From: Brachymonas denitrificans
Lineage (GTDB): Bacteria > Pseudomonadota > Gammaproteobacteria > Burkholderiales > Burkholderiaceae_C
Reading direction: 5' to 3'
NCBI RefSeq assembly: GCF_907163135.1
Contig: NZ_CAJQUA010000001.1
Span: 635,001-699,000, forward strand
Length of the DNA: 64,000 nucleotides
Part shown: positions 53,242 through 63,471 of the stretch, one piece after another
Layout: the number at the start of each line of letters is the position of its first letter
How positions within the stretch are numbered: position 1 is the stretch's first letter
Notes under the pieces: model-generated
Seen by the model: only the letters and a program-made list of their open reading frames with translations
The model's database searches: none
Told to the model about the DNA's origin: nothing
Made by a program: the position numbers and the translations under genes

Positions 53242-54054
53242 TCAGCGCCGCATCAAATCCTTGCCCCGATAGCCAATCGATGTCGAAATCTGGTTGGCCG
53301 CATCCCGCAGTTTCTCGATCCAGCTTTCATCGATGCGATGCGCCGGAGCCGAAATCGACAGGCCGGCGATCATGGTGCCCTGGTCGTTGTAGATGCCGGC
53401 CGCCATGCAGCGCACGCCCAGTTCCAGTTCCTCGTTGTCGCGCGCCACGCCGGACTGGCGCACATGGCTCAGTTCGCGCTCCAGTTGCGGCAGCTGCGTG
53501 ATGCTGTTGCGCGTATTGCCCTGCAGGCCGGTGCGCGTGGCATAGGCGCGTACCTTCTGCGGGTCGTCCATCGACAGGAACAGCTTGCCGGTGGAAGTGA
53601 GGTGCAGCGGCGCATGGCCGCCAATGGCGCGCACCACCTGCATGCCGGAGCGCTCGCTGTTGAAGGCACGTTCGATATACACGATCTCGTCTCCCTGGCG
53701 CACGCTCAGGTTGATCGGCTGCTGGACCTGGCGATGCAGTTCGCGCATCACACTCACGGCTGCATCGCGCACGCTCAGGCGCGCCTTCACCAGATTACCC
53801 AGCTCCAGAAAGCGCATGCCCAGACGGTAGCTGCCGGTATCCGGCCGTTCCACAAAGCGGCCGATCACCAGGTCATTCAGGATGCGGTGCGTGGTGCTGG
53901 GGTGCAGTCCTGCCTTTTCGCTGATTTCCTTCAGGCTGAGGGGTTCGTCGCGTGAGGCAAGAATGTCGAGCAGGGCGAACATGCGCTGCAGTACCTGAAC
54001 GCTGATTGCAGCGTACGCGGGATCAGGCACGTGGGGGAGAGGAGTGTCGGACAT
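53242..54054 (-). CDS. IclR-family transcriptional regulator
   Basis: This 270-residue protein has an N-terminal winged HTH (LQRMFALLDILASRDEPLSLKEISEKAGLHPSTTHRILNDLV) and a GAF-like effector domain (VRAIGGHAPLHLTSTGKLFLS, DNEELELGVRCMAAGIYNDQGTMIAGLSISAP). IclR members often control aromatic or organic acid catabolism; the effector here is unknown. It is transcribed away from bpt with 69 bases between its start and the bpt stop. It sits 2.6 kb from the phenol cluster but a direct role there cannot be shown. Confidence 0.92.
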   Translation of the reverse strand: MSDTPLPHVPDPAYAAISVQVLQRMFALLDILASRDEPLSLKEISEKAGLHPSTTHRILNDLVIGRFVERPDTGSYRLGMRFLELGNLVKARLSVRDAAVSVMRELHRQVQQPINLSVRQGDEIVYIERAFNSERSGMQVVRAIGGHAPLHLTSTGKLFLSMDDPQKVRAYATRTGLQGNTRNSITQLPQLERELSHVRQSGVARDNEELELGVRCMAAGIYNDQGTMIAGLSISAPAHRIDESWIEKLRDAANQISTSIGYRGKDLMRR

Positions 54055-54123
54055 GATATTTACTTCGCTGCTTTCCGTTTGTGTGAAAGCAACTCAATTC
54101 TACTATGTGAAATCATGTCCTGC

Positions 54124-54852
54124 CTACAGCAGGTGCGTGAGCCAGACATCTCGCTCCAGCACCTCGCAGGGCCGAAAGCGTGTCTTGTATTGCATCTTCC
54201 GGCTCTCGGCGATCCAGTAGCCCAGATACACATGGCGCCTGCCTGTCTGCTGCGCAAACGCAATCTGCCACAGCACCGCATAGGTGCCATAGGCCGCGCC
54301 CGCGTCATCGGCGTAGAAGGTATACACGGCCGACAGCGCATCCGGCAGCACATCCACCAGGGCCACCATCTTCAGCACATCGCCCTGGCGGAATTCCACC
54401 AGCATGGCATCTACCGGGCTCTGCAGGATGAAGCTCCGGTAGTCCTCCGGATCGTCCTTGTCCATGCCACAGCCGGCGTGGCGCGCGAGCTGGTAGTCGC
54501 GGTAAAGCGCGTAATGGTCCGGGTATTCCTGCAGGGGAAGCAGGCGCACCGTCAGATTCTGGTGCTGGCGTTGCGCCCGGCGCTGGCTGCGGTTGGGCCG
54601 GAAATCCGCCACCGGCACGCGCAGCGGCACGCAGGCGCTGCAGTTGTCGCACCAGGGCCGGTAGGTGGTGCTGCCGCTGCGGCGAAAGCCCTTGGCAATC
54701 AGTTGCGCGTAGATGTCGGTATCCACCACATCCAGGGGCACCACCACTTGCGAGCGGGCGGTCTGCTCGGGCAGATAGCTGCAGGGATAGGCGGCCGTGG
54801 CGTACAACTGGAGTACGCGTTCCGGCAGGGGCGGGCGACGCAGGTCGGACAT
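54124..54852 (-). CDS. bpt: Aspartate/glutamate leucyltransferase (N-degron pathway)
   Basis: From ATG 54852 the product has 242 residues. It shows the ATE-type N-terminal cysteines ([12 protein letters not shown] and [17 protein letters not shown]) and the C-terminal domain [45 protein letters not shown]. Bacterial Bpt transfers Leu from Leu-tRNA to proteins starting with Asp or Glu, marking them for ClpS/ClpAP. It is on the same strand as aat, its functional partner, but ung and a GNAT gene on the other strand lie between them. Confidence 0.95.
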   Translation of the reverse strand: MSDLRRPPLPERVLQLYATAAYPCSYLPEQTARSQVVVPLDVVDTDIYAQLIAKGFRRSGSTTYRPWCDNCSACVPLRVPVADFRPNRSQRRAQRQHQNLTVRLLPLQEYPDHYALYRDYQLARHAGCGMDKDDPEDYRSFILQSPVDAMLVEFRQGDVLKMVALVDVLPDALSAVYTFYADDAGAAYGTYAVLWQIAFAQQTGRRHVYLGYWIAESRKMQYKTRFRPCEVLERDVWLTHLL

Positions 54853-54910
54853 GGCGATAATGGTAGCGCAAGGTGGGCGCATGCGCTGTTTCAGCGTGTG
54901 CAGGCGCTTT

Positions 54911-55618
54911 ATGATTCAGTCTATGGACTCCCTGATGACACCCACCGCTGACACGGCCTTGCACACCTGGCACGATGCCATCGGTGCCGAAAGGCAGCAG
55001 CCCTATTTCCAGCAACTGTGGCAGCGCGTGAAGCAGGCGCGGGCAGAAGGGCAGACCATCTACCCGCCATCGGCCGATGTGTTCAGCGCCTTCACCGCCA
55101 CCGAGTTCGACCGGGTGCGTGTCGTCATTCTCGGCCAGGATCCGTACCACAACGAGGGCCAGGCACACGGGCTGGCGTTTTCCGTGCGGCCCGAGGTCGA
55201 TATTCCCCCCTCGCTGCAGAATATCTACAAGGAGCTGGCCGAGGATCTTCCCGGTTTCGCGATTCCGCGCCACGGCTACCTGCAGCACTGGGCGGAGCAG
55301 GGCGTGCTGCTGCTCAATGCCGTACTCACGGTACGGGCCGGACAGGCGCACTCGCATGCCAACTGGGGCTGGGAAACCTTTACCGATCGCGTGGTGCGAC
55401 AGCTCAACGATCACCGTCAAGGGCTGGTATTCTTGCTATGGGGCAGCCACGCACAGAAAAAAGGCGCGTTCATCGACAGAAAGCGCCACCTCGTGCTGCA
55501 AGCGCCGCATCCGTCGCCGCTATCGGCGTATCGCGGATTTTTCGGATGCCGGCATTTTTCCCGCGCCAATGTCTGGTTGCAGCAACAGGGTCTGGCGCCT
55601 ATCGACTGGCAGGTATAA
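54911..55618 (+). CDS. ung: Uracil-DNA glycosylase
   Basis: The start may be ATG 54911, 54923 or 54935; the first gives 235 residues. The family-1 UDG motifs are complete: [18 protein letters not shown] (catalytic Asp, water-activating loop), [10 protein letters not shown], and [23 protein letters not shown] (HPSPLS loop with catalytic His). It removes uracil from DNA. The stop is 4 bases before the next gene, so both form a two-gene unit. Confidence 0.97.
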   Translation: MIQSMDSLMTPTADTALHTWHDAIGAERQQPYFQQLWQRVKQARAEGQTIYPPSADVFSAFTATEFDRVRVVILGQDPYHNEGQAHGLAFSVRPEVDIPPSLQNIYKELAEDLPGFAIPRHGYLQHWAEQGVLLLNAVLTVRAGQAHSHANWGWETFTDRVVRQLNDHRQGLVFLLWGSHAQKKGAFIDRKRHLVLQAPHPSPLSAYRGFFGCRHFSRANVWLQQQGLAPIDWQV

Positions 55619-55622
55619 AACC

Positions 55623-56105
55623 ATGGAGACAAAACCCCCCATCCGCATCCGCAAGGGCGTCGAAGCCGACATTCCGGCCCTGACCGGCATGGCAGCCAAG
55701 CTGCTGCAGGAAATCCAGCTCGCCACCCATGACCTGGATTTCGAGGTCGAGCCGCTTCCGGTGCGCCGGCATCTGGAAAACCTGCTCGAGCGCGGCAGCT
55801 ACCGCGTGCTGGTAGCCGATTCGGGCAGCGAGCAGATCGGCTTTGCCGGTCTGTTCGAAGGCCATGCGCTGTATGCCGGCGGTGCGCTGGGGACGATTAC
55901 CGAACTCTTCGTCAAGCCCGAATGGCGCGAAAAAGGCGTGGGCCGCGAGCTGCTGGCCGGCATTTTTGCACTCGCCCGCAACCAGGGTTGGCGCCGCGTG
56001 GAAGTCACCACGCCGCCGCTGCCGGAGTTCGAGCGCATCATGCACTTCTACCAGTGTCAGGGCTTTGCCGTCACTGGCGGACGCAAGCTGCGCAGGTTGA
56101 TGTAA
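55623..56105 (+). CDS. GNAT-family N-acetyltransferase
   Basis: A 160-residue GNAT protein: IRIRKGVEADIPALTGMAAKL at the start, acetyl-CoA motif A in TELFVKPEWREKGVGRELLAGIFALARNQGW (Q/R-x-x-G-x-G/A variant REKGVGREL), and HFYQCQGF near the end. The substrate is unknown. It is directly downstream of ung (4 bases), and is placed between the two N-degron transferase genes, convergent with aat. Confidence 0.87.
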   Translation: METKPPIRIRKGVEADIPALTGMAAKLLQEIQLATHDLDFEVEPLPVRRHLENLLERGSYRVLVADSGSEQIGFAGLFEGHALYAGGALGTITELFVKPEWREKGVGRELLAGIFALARNQGWRRVEVTTPPLPEFERIMHFYQCQGFAVTGGRKLRRLM

Positions 56106-56133
56106 TTTATCGGAAACCAGCGATAGCGCCATG

Positions 56134-56892
56134 TTATTGCTGGATTTTCTGCAGCAGGATACCCCATAGCCGGGCGCTGAACTGCCACTGCATGGCGGGC
56201 TTTTGCTGCGCCTGCGCAATGGACTCCACAAAGACCTCGCGCGCAATGGCGCTGGCGCCCAAGCTGGCCAGATGGGCCGTTTCCTGCTGGCAGTCGATCA
56301 TCTCCACGCCATGCGTGCGTGAAAGGGCCACCAGTGCGGCCAGCGCAATCTTGGAGGCATCGGGCACACGGGTGAACATGCTTTCGCCGTACACGGCCCG
56401 CCCCAGCGCCACGCAGTACAGGCCACCCACCAGCGTGCCGTCGACCCAGGTCTCGACGCTGTGGGCCAGCCCGCGCCGGTGCAAGGCGGTGTAGGCGTCC
56501 AGCACATCGTCGGTGATCCAGGTGCCGGACTGATGCGCCCGCGGGCCGGCGCAGGCACGCATCACGTCCGCAAACTGCGTGTCGATGCGGATTTCGCACT
56601 GCGGCGATGCCGCAAAGCGCTGGATCGTCTTGCGCAGCGAGCGGTGCAGACGGAAGTTGTCCGGCCGCAGCACCATGCGCGGATCGGTGCTCCACCACAG
56701 AATGGGCTGGTTGTCGCTATACCACGGAAAAATCCCCTGGCGATAGGCCTGTTCCAGCGTATCGGCATCCAGCACGCCGCCGGCCGCCAGCAGACCTGGC
56801 CAGGGCGTATCGTCCTGCAGCGCCTGCTCCACGGGGGGAAAGGGCTGGTGCGGCTCGAGCCAGGGCAGGGTGGTCTTGGGGTGGTAGGTCAT
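56134..56892 (-). CDS. aat: Leucyl/phenylalanyl-tRNA-protein transferase
   Basis: This 252-residue protein contains the family blocks [65 protein letters not shown], and [20 protein letters not shown] with [16 protein letters not shown]. It adds Leu or Phe to proteins starting with Lys or Arg for degradation by ClpAP. In many beta-proteobacteria aat is followed directly by bpt; here 1.28 kb with ung and GNAT lies between. Confidence 0.95.
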   Translation of the reverse strand: MTYHPKTTLPWLEPHQPFPPVEQALQDDTPWPGLLAAGGVLDADTLEQAYRQGIFPWYSDNQPILWWSTDPRMVLRPDNFRLHRSLRKTIQRFAASPQCEIRIDTQFADVMRACAGPRAHQSGTWITDDVLDAYTALHRRGLAHSVETWVDGTLVGGLYCVALGRAVYGESMFTRVPDASKIALAALVALSRTHGVEMIDCQQETAHLASLGASAIAREVFVESIAQAQQKPAMQWQFSARLWGILLQKIQQ

Positions 56893-56925
56893 GGGCGATT
56901 TGTAAAGCGATGTTATCCTAACGCC

Positions 56926-57288
56926 ATGGTTTTGCGCTATGTACTGGCGAGAATGCTGTTCCTGCTTTCCGGCACGGATGCCGAAGCCCATGGTGGCGGC
57001 CTGGATGCCCAGGGTTGCCACCACAACCGCAAGACGGGGGACTACCACTGTCATCGCGGTGGTGGAGGCGCTCGCAACCCGGCCTTGGGCACGGGTGGCT
57101 CGGCGGGTCCCGGCGTTCAGCGCTTCATGGCCGAACCATCGCCCCGCCGCGCTGCGCCTGCCGGCAGTCGGGTGTATTACCCGAATTGCGCCGCTGCCAG
57201 GGCGGCAGGTGCGGCAGCCATTCGCGCTGGCGAACCCGGCTATGCGCGGAGGCTGGATCGGGATGGCGACGGGGTGGCATGCGAGTAG
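56926..57288 (+). CDS. Secreted excalibur-domain protein with His-rich YHYH-like segment
   Basis: The product has 120 residues. A hydrophobic N-terminus ([19 protein letters not shown]) looks like a signal peptide. The stretch [18 protein letters not shown] is a His/Cys-rich motif found in small secreted proteins. The C-terminus is an excalibur calcium-binding domain, [12 protein letters not shown] then the EF-like [10 protein letters not shown]. No catalytic domain is present. It is transcribed divergently from aat with 33 bases between the starts, so promoters must overlap. Confidence 0.83.
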   Translation: MVLRYVLARMLFLLSGTDAEAHGGGLDAQGCHHNRKTGDYHCHRGGGGARNPALGTGGSAGPGVQRFMAEPSPRRAAPAGSRVYYPNCAAARAAGAAAIRAGEPGYARRLDRDGDGVACE

Positions 57289-57318
57289 TGCCGCTGCCTA
57301 CTCCGCGGAACTATCGCG

Positions 57319-59286
57319 TCACCCCCTGAAGAACCGCACCGGCACTTCCGCGAGCTCTCCCGCCGGCACCACGCCACGCCGCTTGATATGCGGTTGCAGC
57401 TTGCCCATCACGTGCATCTCGCAGGGCTTGCAGTCGAACTTGAGGGTGTAGCTCTGGTCGCCGTGGGTGATGGTGAGCGGCTCGGCACGCACCTGGCCCT
57501 GCACGCCTTTCACGCCCTTGGCCTGCTTGGGGCACAGGCTGAGCGAGTAGCGCACGCAGTGCTTGGTGATCATCAAAGGCACTTCGTTCTCTTCCTCGTG
57601 CGCTTCGTAGGCGGCGGCAATCACCTGCACGCCATGCTTCGCATAGAAGTCGCGCGCCTTGTGGTTGAACACATTGGCCAGATAGGTGAGGGTGTCTTCC
57701 GGATACGGCGCCGGCGGTTCGACCGGCGTTGCACGCTGCGGACGCTGCCAGCCCTGCAGGCGCGCAGCGTCCAGCGCTTCCACAGCCTGGCGGCGCAGTG
57801 CGTTGACCTGAGAGGCGGGAATAAACCAGGGTTGTGCGGTGGCGATGTCCAGATGTTCGACTTCATAAATGGTCGTGCCGAGCTTGCCCAGGTTGTCACG
57901 CAAGGCCTGTTCCCCTTTGGCAGCATCGCGCGCCGGGGTCTTGTCGCATACCAGCTGCGCCGTGGCGCTGAAACCGTCGGCATCGTTCAGCACCAGTTGC
58001 ACGCCATCGGCTGTGTCTTCCAGCCGCAGCCACAAGCCGATGCGGCGCTCGGCGCTCGGGCGCTCCAGTGAGCGCACCCATTCCATGTCACGGTTGCGGT
58101 TCACCACCGTATCGCGTCGCAGATCCTTGAAGCCCGCCACCGGATCCTTGGGAAACACCCGCCATTGCCCCGGCTTGCCCAGGCTTTCGGCACGGTTGAT
58201 CTGCAGGCCGACCAGATTGTTGTGCAGGTCGAAATAGCACAGGCCATCGCCGTTGTGCAGTTCGGTGGCGTGGTCGTCCGTCATCAGGTCCACGCTGTTG
58301 CTGCCTACTTGCAGCACGTAGCCGATGGGCTGGCCGGGGTTCTTCGGGCTGTCGAAGGCGCCGATGTCCTGCTGGCGGCCGTGGGTGAAATAGTCGGTGC
58401 TGCCGCGGTTGAAGTTCTGGCGCGGATCGGGCTCGAAGGCAAAGCGCGTGCGGCCGCTGCTGCCGGGCGCCAGTTCGGGACGCTGCTCCAGCAGCTCGTC
58501 TAGCAGCTTGCGGTAGTGGGCGGTGATGTTCTTCACATAACCCATGTCCTTGTAGCGCCCCTCGATCTTGAAGCTGCGCACGCCCGCGTCCACCAGCGCG
58601 GCCAGATTCGCGCTCTGGTCGTTGTCCTTCATCGAGAGCACATGCTTGTCATGCGCCACGATGCGGTTCTGGCTGTCCGTCACCTGCCAGGGCAAGCGGC
58701 AGGCCTGGCTGCAGTCGCCCCGGTTGGCGCTGCGGCCGGTGCTGGCATGGCTGATATAGCACTGGCCACTGTAGGCCACGCACAGCGCGCCGTGCACGAA
58801 GTATTCCAGGATCGTCTCCGGCCGTGTCGCGGCGCGGATGGCGGCAATCTGCTCCAGATCCAGCTCGCGCGCCAGCACGATCTGGCTGAAACCCGCATCC
58901 TGCAGAAAGCGCGCCTTCTCCGGCGTGCGGATATCTGCCTGCGTGCTGGCATGCAACTGGATCGGCGGCAGGTCCACTTCCAGCAGGCCCATGTCCTGGA
59001 TGATGACCGCATCCACGCCCGCGTCGTACAGTTCCCAGATCTGCTTGCGCACCGGCTCCAGCTCGTCGTCGCGCAGGATGGTGTTCTGCGTGACGAAGAT
59101 GCGCGCATGGTAGCGGTGGGCGTGCTGTACCAGGCGGGCGATGTCCTGCACACTGTTGGCGGCGTTCACGCGCGCGCCAAAGGCCGGGCCGCCGATGTAG
59201 ACGGCATCGGCGCCATGGTTGATGGCCTCGATGCCGATATCGGCGTCACGGGCGGGGCTGAGCAGTTCGAGCTGGTGCGGGAGCAT
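57319..59286 (-). CDS. rlhA: U32 peptidase-family protein, RlhA-like 23S rRNA hydroxylation factor
   Basis: From ATG 59286 (MLPHQLELLSPARDADIGIE) the product has 655 residues, almost the length of E. coli RlhA/YdcP (653). U32 signatures are present: AINHGADAVYIGGPAFGAR, the Cys motif EYFVHGALCVAYSGQCYIS followed by NRGDCSQACRLPW, and DAGVRSFKIEGRYKDMGYV. A C-terminal cysteine pair region (CVRYSLSLCPKQA, FDCKPCEMHV) is kept. RlhA hydroxylates C2501 of 23S rRNA in E. coli; the assignment rests on length and domain order. Confidence 0.9.
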   Translation of the reverse strand: MLPHQLELLSPARDADIGIEAINHGADAVYIGGPAFGARVNAANSVQDIARLVQHAHRYHARIFVTQNTILRDDELEPVRKQIWELYDAGVDAVIIQDMGLLEVDLPPIQLHASTQADIRTPEKARFLQDAGFSQIVLARELDLEQIAAIRAATRPETILEYFVHGALCVAYSGQCYISHASTGRSANRGDCSQACRLPWQVTDSQNRIVAHDKHVLSMKDNDQSANLAALVDAGVRSFKIEGRYKDMGYVKNITAHYRKLLDELLEQRPELAPGSSGRTRFAFEPDPRQNFNRGSTDYFTHGRQQDIGAFDSPKNPGQPIGYVLQVGSNSVDLMTDDHATELHNGDGLCYFDLHNNLVGLQINRAESLGKPGQWRVFPKDPVAGFKDLRRDTVVNRNRDMEWVRSLERPSAERRIGLWLRLEDTADGVQLVLNDADGFSATAQLVCDKTPARDAAKGEQALRDNLGKLGTTIYEVEHLDIATAQPWFIPASQVNALRRQAVEALDAARLQGWQRPQRATPVEPPAPYPEDTLTYLANVFNHKARDFYAKHGVQVIAAAYEAHEEENEVPLMITKHCVRYSLSLCPKQAKGVKGVQGQVRAEPLTITHGDQSYTLKFDCKPCEMHVMGKLQPHIKRRGVVPAGELAEVPVRFFRG

Positions 59287-59407
59287 GGCAAATCGGCACG
59301 CCAGCGAGGGCGCGCGGCAAAAACGGAAAGGGCGAAGCGCCAATGGTAGCGATTCGCCCGGAAAAACGATAGCACTCGGGCTTTGGCCCGGCGCTCCGTC
59401 AAGGGAT

Positions 59408-60220
59408 TCAGTGGATGCGGGCCTTGGCGCGCAGTTCGTCCTGCAGCTTGACCATCTGCTGCTCGACCATGCCGTCCTTCACTTCCTGCTTGACTTGCTC
59501 GAACGGCGGCACCTGGCCGTGCGCCGCGGGGCCCATGCCGGCCACGATGCGGTCGTATTCGGCCTTGGCATCGGCGTCGGAGACGGGATTGTTCTTGCCG
59601 TACTGCTGGAACAGCAGGCCCATCAGCACCATGCCGTGGGCGCCGTCCATCTGGTTGCGGTATTCAGGCGTAAGCTGCAGGCCGCGCTGCACGGCTGCCT
59701 GCACCGGCGTCACGTTCTTGGCATTCAGCTCCGCCTCCAGCTTGCCCACCTGCTGTTCGGCCAGATCATCCTTGACCTGTTGCTTCACCTGCTCGAAGGG
59801 CGGCACCTGCTCCTTGGCGGCCGGGTCGAGACCGGCGACGATCTTGTCGTATTCCGCCTTGGCGGCTGCGTCCGACACCGGGTTCTGCTTGCGGTACTGC
59901 TCGGCCAGCAGACCCGACAGGATCATGCTGCGTGCGCCATCCATCTGCTGGCGGTATTCCGGCGTGCGATGCAGGCCGCGCTGCTCGGCCACCTGCACCA
60001 TCACGGCATCGCCGATCAGCTTCTGGCGGACCTGTTCCTCCATGCCGGCGGGCAGCGGCTGGCCCATCTGGGCGGCACGCTCCTTCATGCTGGCCATCAC
60101 GGCATCGAAACGGGCCTTGGGCAGGGGTTTGCCATTGACGATGGCCAGGTTCTGGGCGTGGCCGGCAACGGAGGCGGCCAGCAGCAGGGCGCCGATCAGG
60201 GCGGAAAGACGGAAAGACAT
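59408..60220 (-). CDS. SurA-N-like periplasmic protein lacking the PPIase domain, internally duplicated
   Basis: The product has 270 residues with a signal peptide (MSFRLSALIGALLLAASVAGHAQ). The start, NLAIVNGKPLPKARFDAVM, is that of the Burkholderiales PpiC-type peptidyl-prolyl isomerases. After NPVSDAAAKAEYDKIVAG the parvulin domain should follow; it is missing. The text jumps to the C-terminal helix VPPFEQVKQQVKDDLAEQQ, and the whole block (82-168) is then repeated at 180-266 with about 70% identity and a 98-residue period. It may be a holdase without isomerase activity. bolA lies upstream. Confidence 0.85.
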   Translation of the reverse strand: MSFRLSALIGALLLAASVAGHAQNLAIVNGKPLPKARFDAVMASMKERAAQMGQPLPAGMEEQVRQKLIGDAVMVQVAEQRGLHRTPEYRQQMDGARSMILSGLLAEQYRKQNPVSDAAAKAEYDKIVAGLDPAAKEQVPPFEQVKQQVKDDLAEQQVGKLEAELNAKNVTPVQAAVQRGLQLTPEYRNQMDGAHGMVLMGLLFQQYGKNNPVSDADAKAEYDRIVAGMGPAAHGQVPPFEQVKQEVKDGMVEQQMVKLQDELRAKARIH

Positions 60221-60254
60221 GGTGAAAACTCGCTAGATCAGGACAGGGGCTGCT

Positions 60255-60533
60255 TCAGTCGCGCACGATTTCGATGGCCAGCGCATGCAGCCCCGCGGTA
60301 ATTTCTTGTTGCAGTGCATCATACACAAGCCGGTGGCAGGCCACACGTGTCTTGCCGGAAAAAGCCGGCGCAGCCACACGCACGCGGAAGTGGGTGCCAT
60401 AGCCCAGGCCATTGGCACCGGCATGTCCGGCATGGTGGCCGCTTTCGTCGATCACTTCGAGCACGGTGGGCTGCAGGGCCTGTTCCAGGCGGGACTGGAG
60501 CAGCGCGGCGGTGGGGATGGTGAAGTCATTCAT
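60255..60533 (-). CDS. bolA: BolA-family protein
   Basis: This 92-residue protein from ATG 60533 has the BolA core: LQSRLEQALQPTVLEVIDESGHHAGH, GTHFRVRVAAPAFSGKTRVACHRLVYDALQQEI and GLHALAIEI. The His in CHRLVYDAL is the usual cluster ligand with monothiol glutaredoxins. BolA proteins act in iron-sulfur and stress biology. It lies between yciB and the SurA-N-like gene on one strand, the regular Comamonadaceae order. Confidence 0.92.
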   Translation of the reverse strand: MNDFTIPTAALLQSRLEQALQPTVLEVIDESGHHAGHAGANGLGYGTHFRVRVAAPAFSGKTRVACHRLVYDALQQEITAGLHALAIEIVRD

Positions 60534-60647
60534 GGGAGGAACTTGTTGCAGGGTTGTGAACAATGGCAGGCAGGATAGGGATGCCGGATGGTCAAGGCCT
60601 GCGACGATCATTCATGGCGGAAGTCGCAGAAAACCACGGTCGCACAA

Positions 60648-61190
60648 TCAGCGCGGCAGGCTGTTGTCCCCTTGCCAGTGGCGCGAAATATAGACCCCTT
60701 GCCCCACCAGGAAGATCAGCGGAAACACATAGCCCCACAGCTTGAAGTTCACCCACTGCTCGGTACTGAAATACACGGCCACATAGGCATTGATGGCGGC
60801 CATGAACAGACAGTAGCCGATCCAGGCCACGGTCAGGCGGTGCCACACGGGTTGCGGCAGATTGAGCTGGGTGCCCAGCATCAGTTGCAGCACATTCTTG
60901 CGCATGCCCCACAGGGCCACGGCCAGAGCCAGCGCCATGGCGCCGTACAGCACGGTGGGTTTCCACTTGATGAAGCGTTCATCCTGCAGCACCAGCGTGA
61001 GCGTGCCGAAAACCAGGATCAGCGCCAGCGTCACCTTGTGCATGGTGCCGAGCTTGCGGTCGATGAAGTAGAGGATGGCCATCTGCGCCGTGGTCGCCGC
61101 CATCAGCACCGCGGTGGCGGTGTAGATGCCGTACAGCTTGTAGGCTGCGAAGAACAGGACGATGGGGAGAAAGTCGAGCAGTTGTTTCAT
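60648..61190 (-). CDS. yciB: Inner-membrane septation protein A (YciB)
   Basis: The 180-residue protein begins [30 protein letters not shown], the invariant YciB/IspZ N-terminus, with five to six membrane spans and [13 protein letters not shown] and [22 protein letters not shown]. It is needed for normal division and envelope integrity in several bacteria; the biochemical role is unknown. It is followed by bolA and preceded by msrB in the same direction. Confidence 0.95.
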   Translation of the reverse strand: MKQLLDFLPIVLFFAAYKLYGIYTATAVLMAATTAQMAILYFIDRKLGTMHKVTLALILVFGTLTLVLQDERFIKWKPTVLYGAMALALAVALWGMRKNVLQLMLGTQLNLPQPVWHRLTVAWIGYCLFMAAINAYVAVYFSTEQWVNFKLWGYVFPLIFLVGQGVYISRHWQGDNSLPR

Positions 61191-61242
61191 CGGCAGCCAT
61201 TATGCGGCCTGCGCGCGGCATGCGCACAGGTCTTGCGCAAGG

Positions 61243-61689
61243 TTACGGGTATTGCGGATCCACGTCCTGGCCGGGCTCACCGAGGGGCACGAATTCGAGC
61301 GAAGCCGAGTTGATGCAGAAGCGCTCGCCCGTGGGCTGCGGCCCGTCGGGGAACACATGGCCGAGGTGAGCGCCGCAGTTGCTGCACAGCACTTCGGTGC
61401 GCACCATGCCATGGCTGGTGTCTTCACGCGTGACCACTGCTTCGGCGCTGATGGGCTGGTAGTAGCTCGGCCAGCCGCAGCCGGCATCGAACTTGGTGGC
61501 GCTGGCAAACAGGGGCTGGTCGCAGCAGATGCAGCGGTATACGCCTTCGGCATAGTGGTCGGTGTAGATGCCGGTAAACGGATGTTCGGTCGCCGCAAAA
61601 CGGGTGACCTGCATGGCGACGGGCTCGGCGTTCTTGGCGTTGAGCACGGCTTCCCATTCGATCGGGGTTTTCTGGACCGGAAATTCCAT
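61243..61689 (-). CDS. msrB: Peptide-methionine (R)-S-oxide reductase
   Basis: This 148-residue protein has two zinc-binding Cys pairs ([28 protein letters not shown]), CGWPSYYQP, and the catalytic Cys in [11 protein letters not shown]. It reduces the R form of methionine sulfoxide in cytoplasmic proteins. No signal peptide is seen. It is likely in one unit with yciB and bolA. Confidence 0.96.
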   Translation of the reverse strand: MEFPVQKTPIEWEAVLNAKNAEPVAMQVTRFAATEHPFTGIYTDHYAEGVYRCICCDQPLFASATKFDAGCGWPSYYQPISAEAVVTREDTSHGMVRTEVLCSNCGAHLGHVFPDGPQPTGERFCINSASLEFVPLGEPGQDVDPQYP

Positions 61690-61816
61690 GACCTTGTCTC
61701 CTGGTTGTAGTGGGCGGGCATGGTGCCCGCATGCGCCGAGTGTAGAGGGTTTTGATGGCAGCCATGCTGCAGGGTAGCCCTGAGAGCTGCCAGGGCATGG
61801 TGGCCGGGGCAGCGGC

Positions 61817-63292
61817 TTACGAGGAGCAGCTCACGCAAATGCCCGCTGCCCAGTCGGGCGGCAGTCCGGCATAGGGGTGTTCGTCCCAGCGTGTGTCGAA
61901 TGGTGTGGTACAGGCCTCGAGCAGCCGGTGGATTTCCGCGAAGTCGCCTTTCTCGGCCGTGGCAATCGCGTTCTGGCACAGATAGTTGCGCGGCACCACG
62001 GCCGGATTGGCGCGCAGCATGGCGGCGCCGGTGTCGGGCAGGGCATGCTCGTCCAGGGCGCGCAGATAGTCTGCCAGCCAGGGGTCGAGGGCATCGCCGC
62101 GCATCAGCAGAGCGCGCACGCCGTCAAAGTCCGCCTTGCCTGCGGCCACCGCCAGCGACAGGCGTCGCCAGAACAGCGTGAAGTCGGCCTGGTTCACGCT
62201 CAGCTGTTTCAGCAGGGGTTGCAGCAGTCCGGTCGCAGTGGCCGGGTCCAGCAGGCCCAGCTTGGCGGCCCAGCAGCTGGCCATGCTCTCTGCCAGCCGC
62301 GCCGGGTACACGTCCACCGCGGCCTTGGCATCGGCCACTTCGCCGATCAGCGGCAGCAGGGCCTGGCCCAGTGCATACAGGTTCCAGTAGGCCACATCGG
62401 GCTGCTGGTCGTAGGCGTAGCGGCCGCGCTCGTCGCTGTGGTTGCAGATATGGCCGGGATCGTAGGCATCCAGAAACTGGTAGGGGCCGTAGTCGATCGT
62501 GAGTGCCAGCATGCTCATGTTGTCGGTGTTCATCACGCCATGGCAGAAGCCGATGGCCTGCCATTGGGCGATCAGGTCGGCCGTGCCTTCGGCAACGGTT
62601 TGCAGCAGCGCTGCGTAGGGGTTGGCCGCCTGCCGGCAGTGCGGGTAGAACTGTTCGATCACGTAATCCGCCAGGGTGCGCAGGGGGATGTCATGCTGGC
62701 GCGAGGCGAAATGTTCGAAGTGGCCAAAGCGCACAAAGCTGGGGGCAAAGCGCGTCACCACCGCGGCGGTTTCCACCTGCTCGCGGTAGACCGGATCGCG
62801 CGACCCCGTCAGGCACAGCGCGCGCGTGGTGGGAATGCCCAGTGCCTGCATGGCCTCCGATGCGATGAACTCGCGGATCGAGGAACGCAGCACCGCACGG
62901 CCATCCCCCATGCGGGAGTAGGGGGTCAGGCCACTGCCCTTGAGCTGGATTTCCTGCAGCGTGCCGTCGGCAGCGGGCAGGGCGCCCAGGGTCAGTGCGC
63001 GTCCGTCTCCCAGCTGGCCGGCCCACACGCCGAACTGGTGACCGCTGTACACGCTGGCCCAAGGCCGCGCGCCTTCCGGCAGGGCATTGCCCGAGAACAG
63101 CTTGAGCGCATCGTCCTGCGCCAGCCAGGCTTCGTCCAGGCCCAGCCAGGCGGCAGCCGCAGGGCTGTGCGCGATCCAGTGCGGTTGCGTGAGCGGTACC
63201 GGATTGAGGAAGGTGACGAAGGCCTCGCCCAAGGCTCCCAGGCCGGGCTGCCATGTGGCTTGCGAAGAGGGGTGTGGCGCGTGTTCGGACAT
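61817..63292 (-). CDS. selO: Protein adenylyltransferase SelO (YdiU)
   Basis: This 491-residue pseudokinase-fold enzyme has [73 protein letters not shown] (the atypical N and D metal ligands) and a C-terminal CVSCSS in the position of the eukaryotic Sec motif. It transfers AMP to Ser, Thr or Tyr of target proteins, including metabolic enzymes under oxidative stress in E. coli. It is followed by msrB, 127 bases away, which also fits a redox role. Confidence 0.95.
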   Translation of the reverse strand: MSEHAPHPSSQATWQPGLGALGEAFVTFLNPVPLTQPHWIAHSPAAAAWLGLDEAWLAQDDALKLFSGNALPEGARPWASVYSGHQFGVWAGQLGDGRALTLGALPAADGTLQEIQLKGSGLTPYSRMGDGRAVLRSSIREFIASEAMQALGIPTTRALCLTGSRDPVYREQVETAAVVTRFAPSFVRFGHFEHFASRQHDIPLRTLADYVIEQFYPHCRQAANPYAALLQTVAEGTADLIAQWQAIGFCHGVMNTDNMSMLALTIDYGPYQFLDAYDPGHICNHSDERGRYAYDQQPDVAYWNLYALGQALLPLIGEVADAKAAVDVYPARLAESMASCWAAKLGLLDPATATGLLQPLLKQLSVNQADFTLFWRRLSLAVAAGKADFDGVRALLMRGDALDPWLADYLRALDEHALPDTGAAMLRANPAVVPRNYLCQNAIATAEKGDFAEIHRLLEACTTPFDTRWDEHPYAGLPPDWAAGICVSCSS

Positions 63293-63471
63293 GTGTCGAT
63301 TGTGCGGGAGCTGTCAAGTCCGTGAGGCGGGGCAGGGCTTTGCCGCCAAGGGGTAGGCCGGGTGGACACCGGCGCGCATGTTCACACGATTCCATGAAAT
63401 CCCCTGCGGTCGTGCGCATTTTTGCGGGCACAATGCCTTGTGAGACCCGAAACACCTACAAGGAGACAGAC

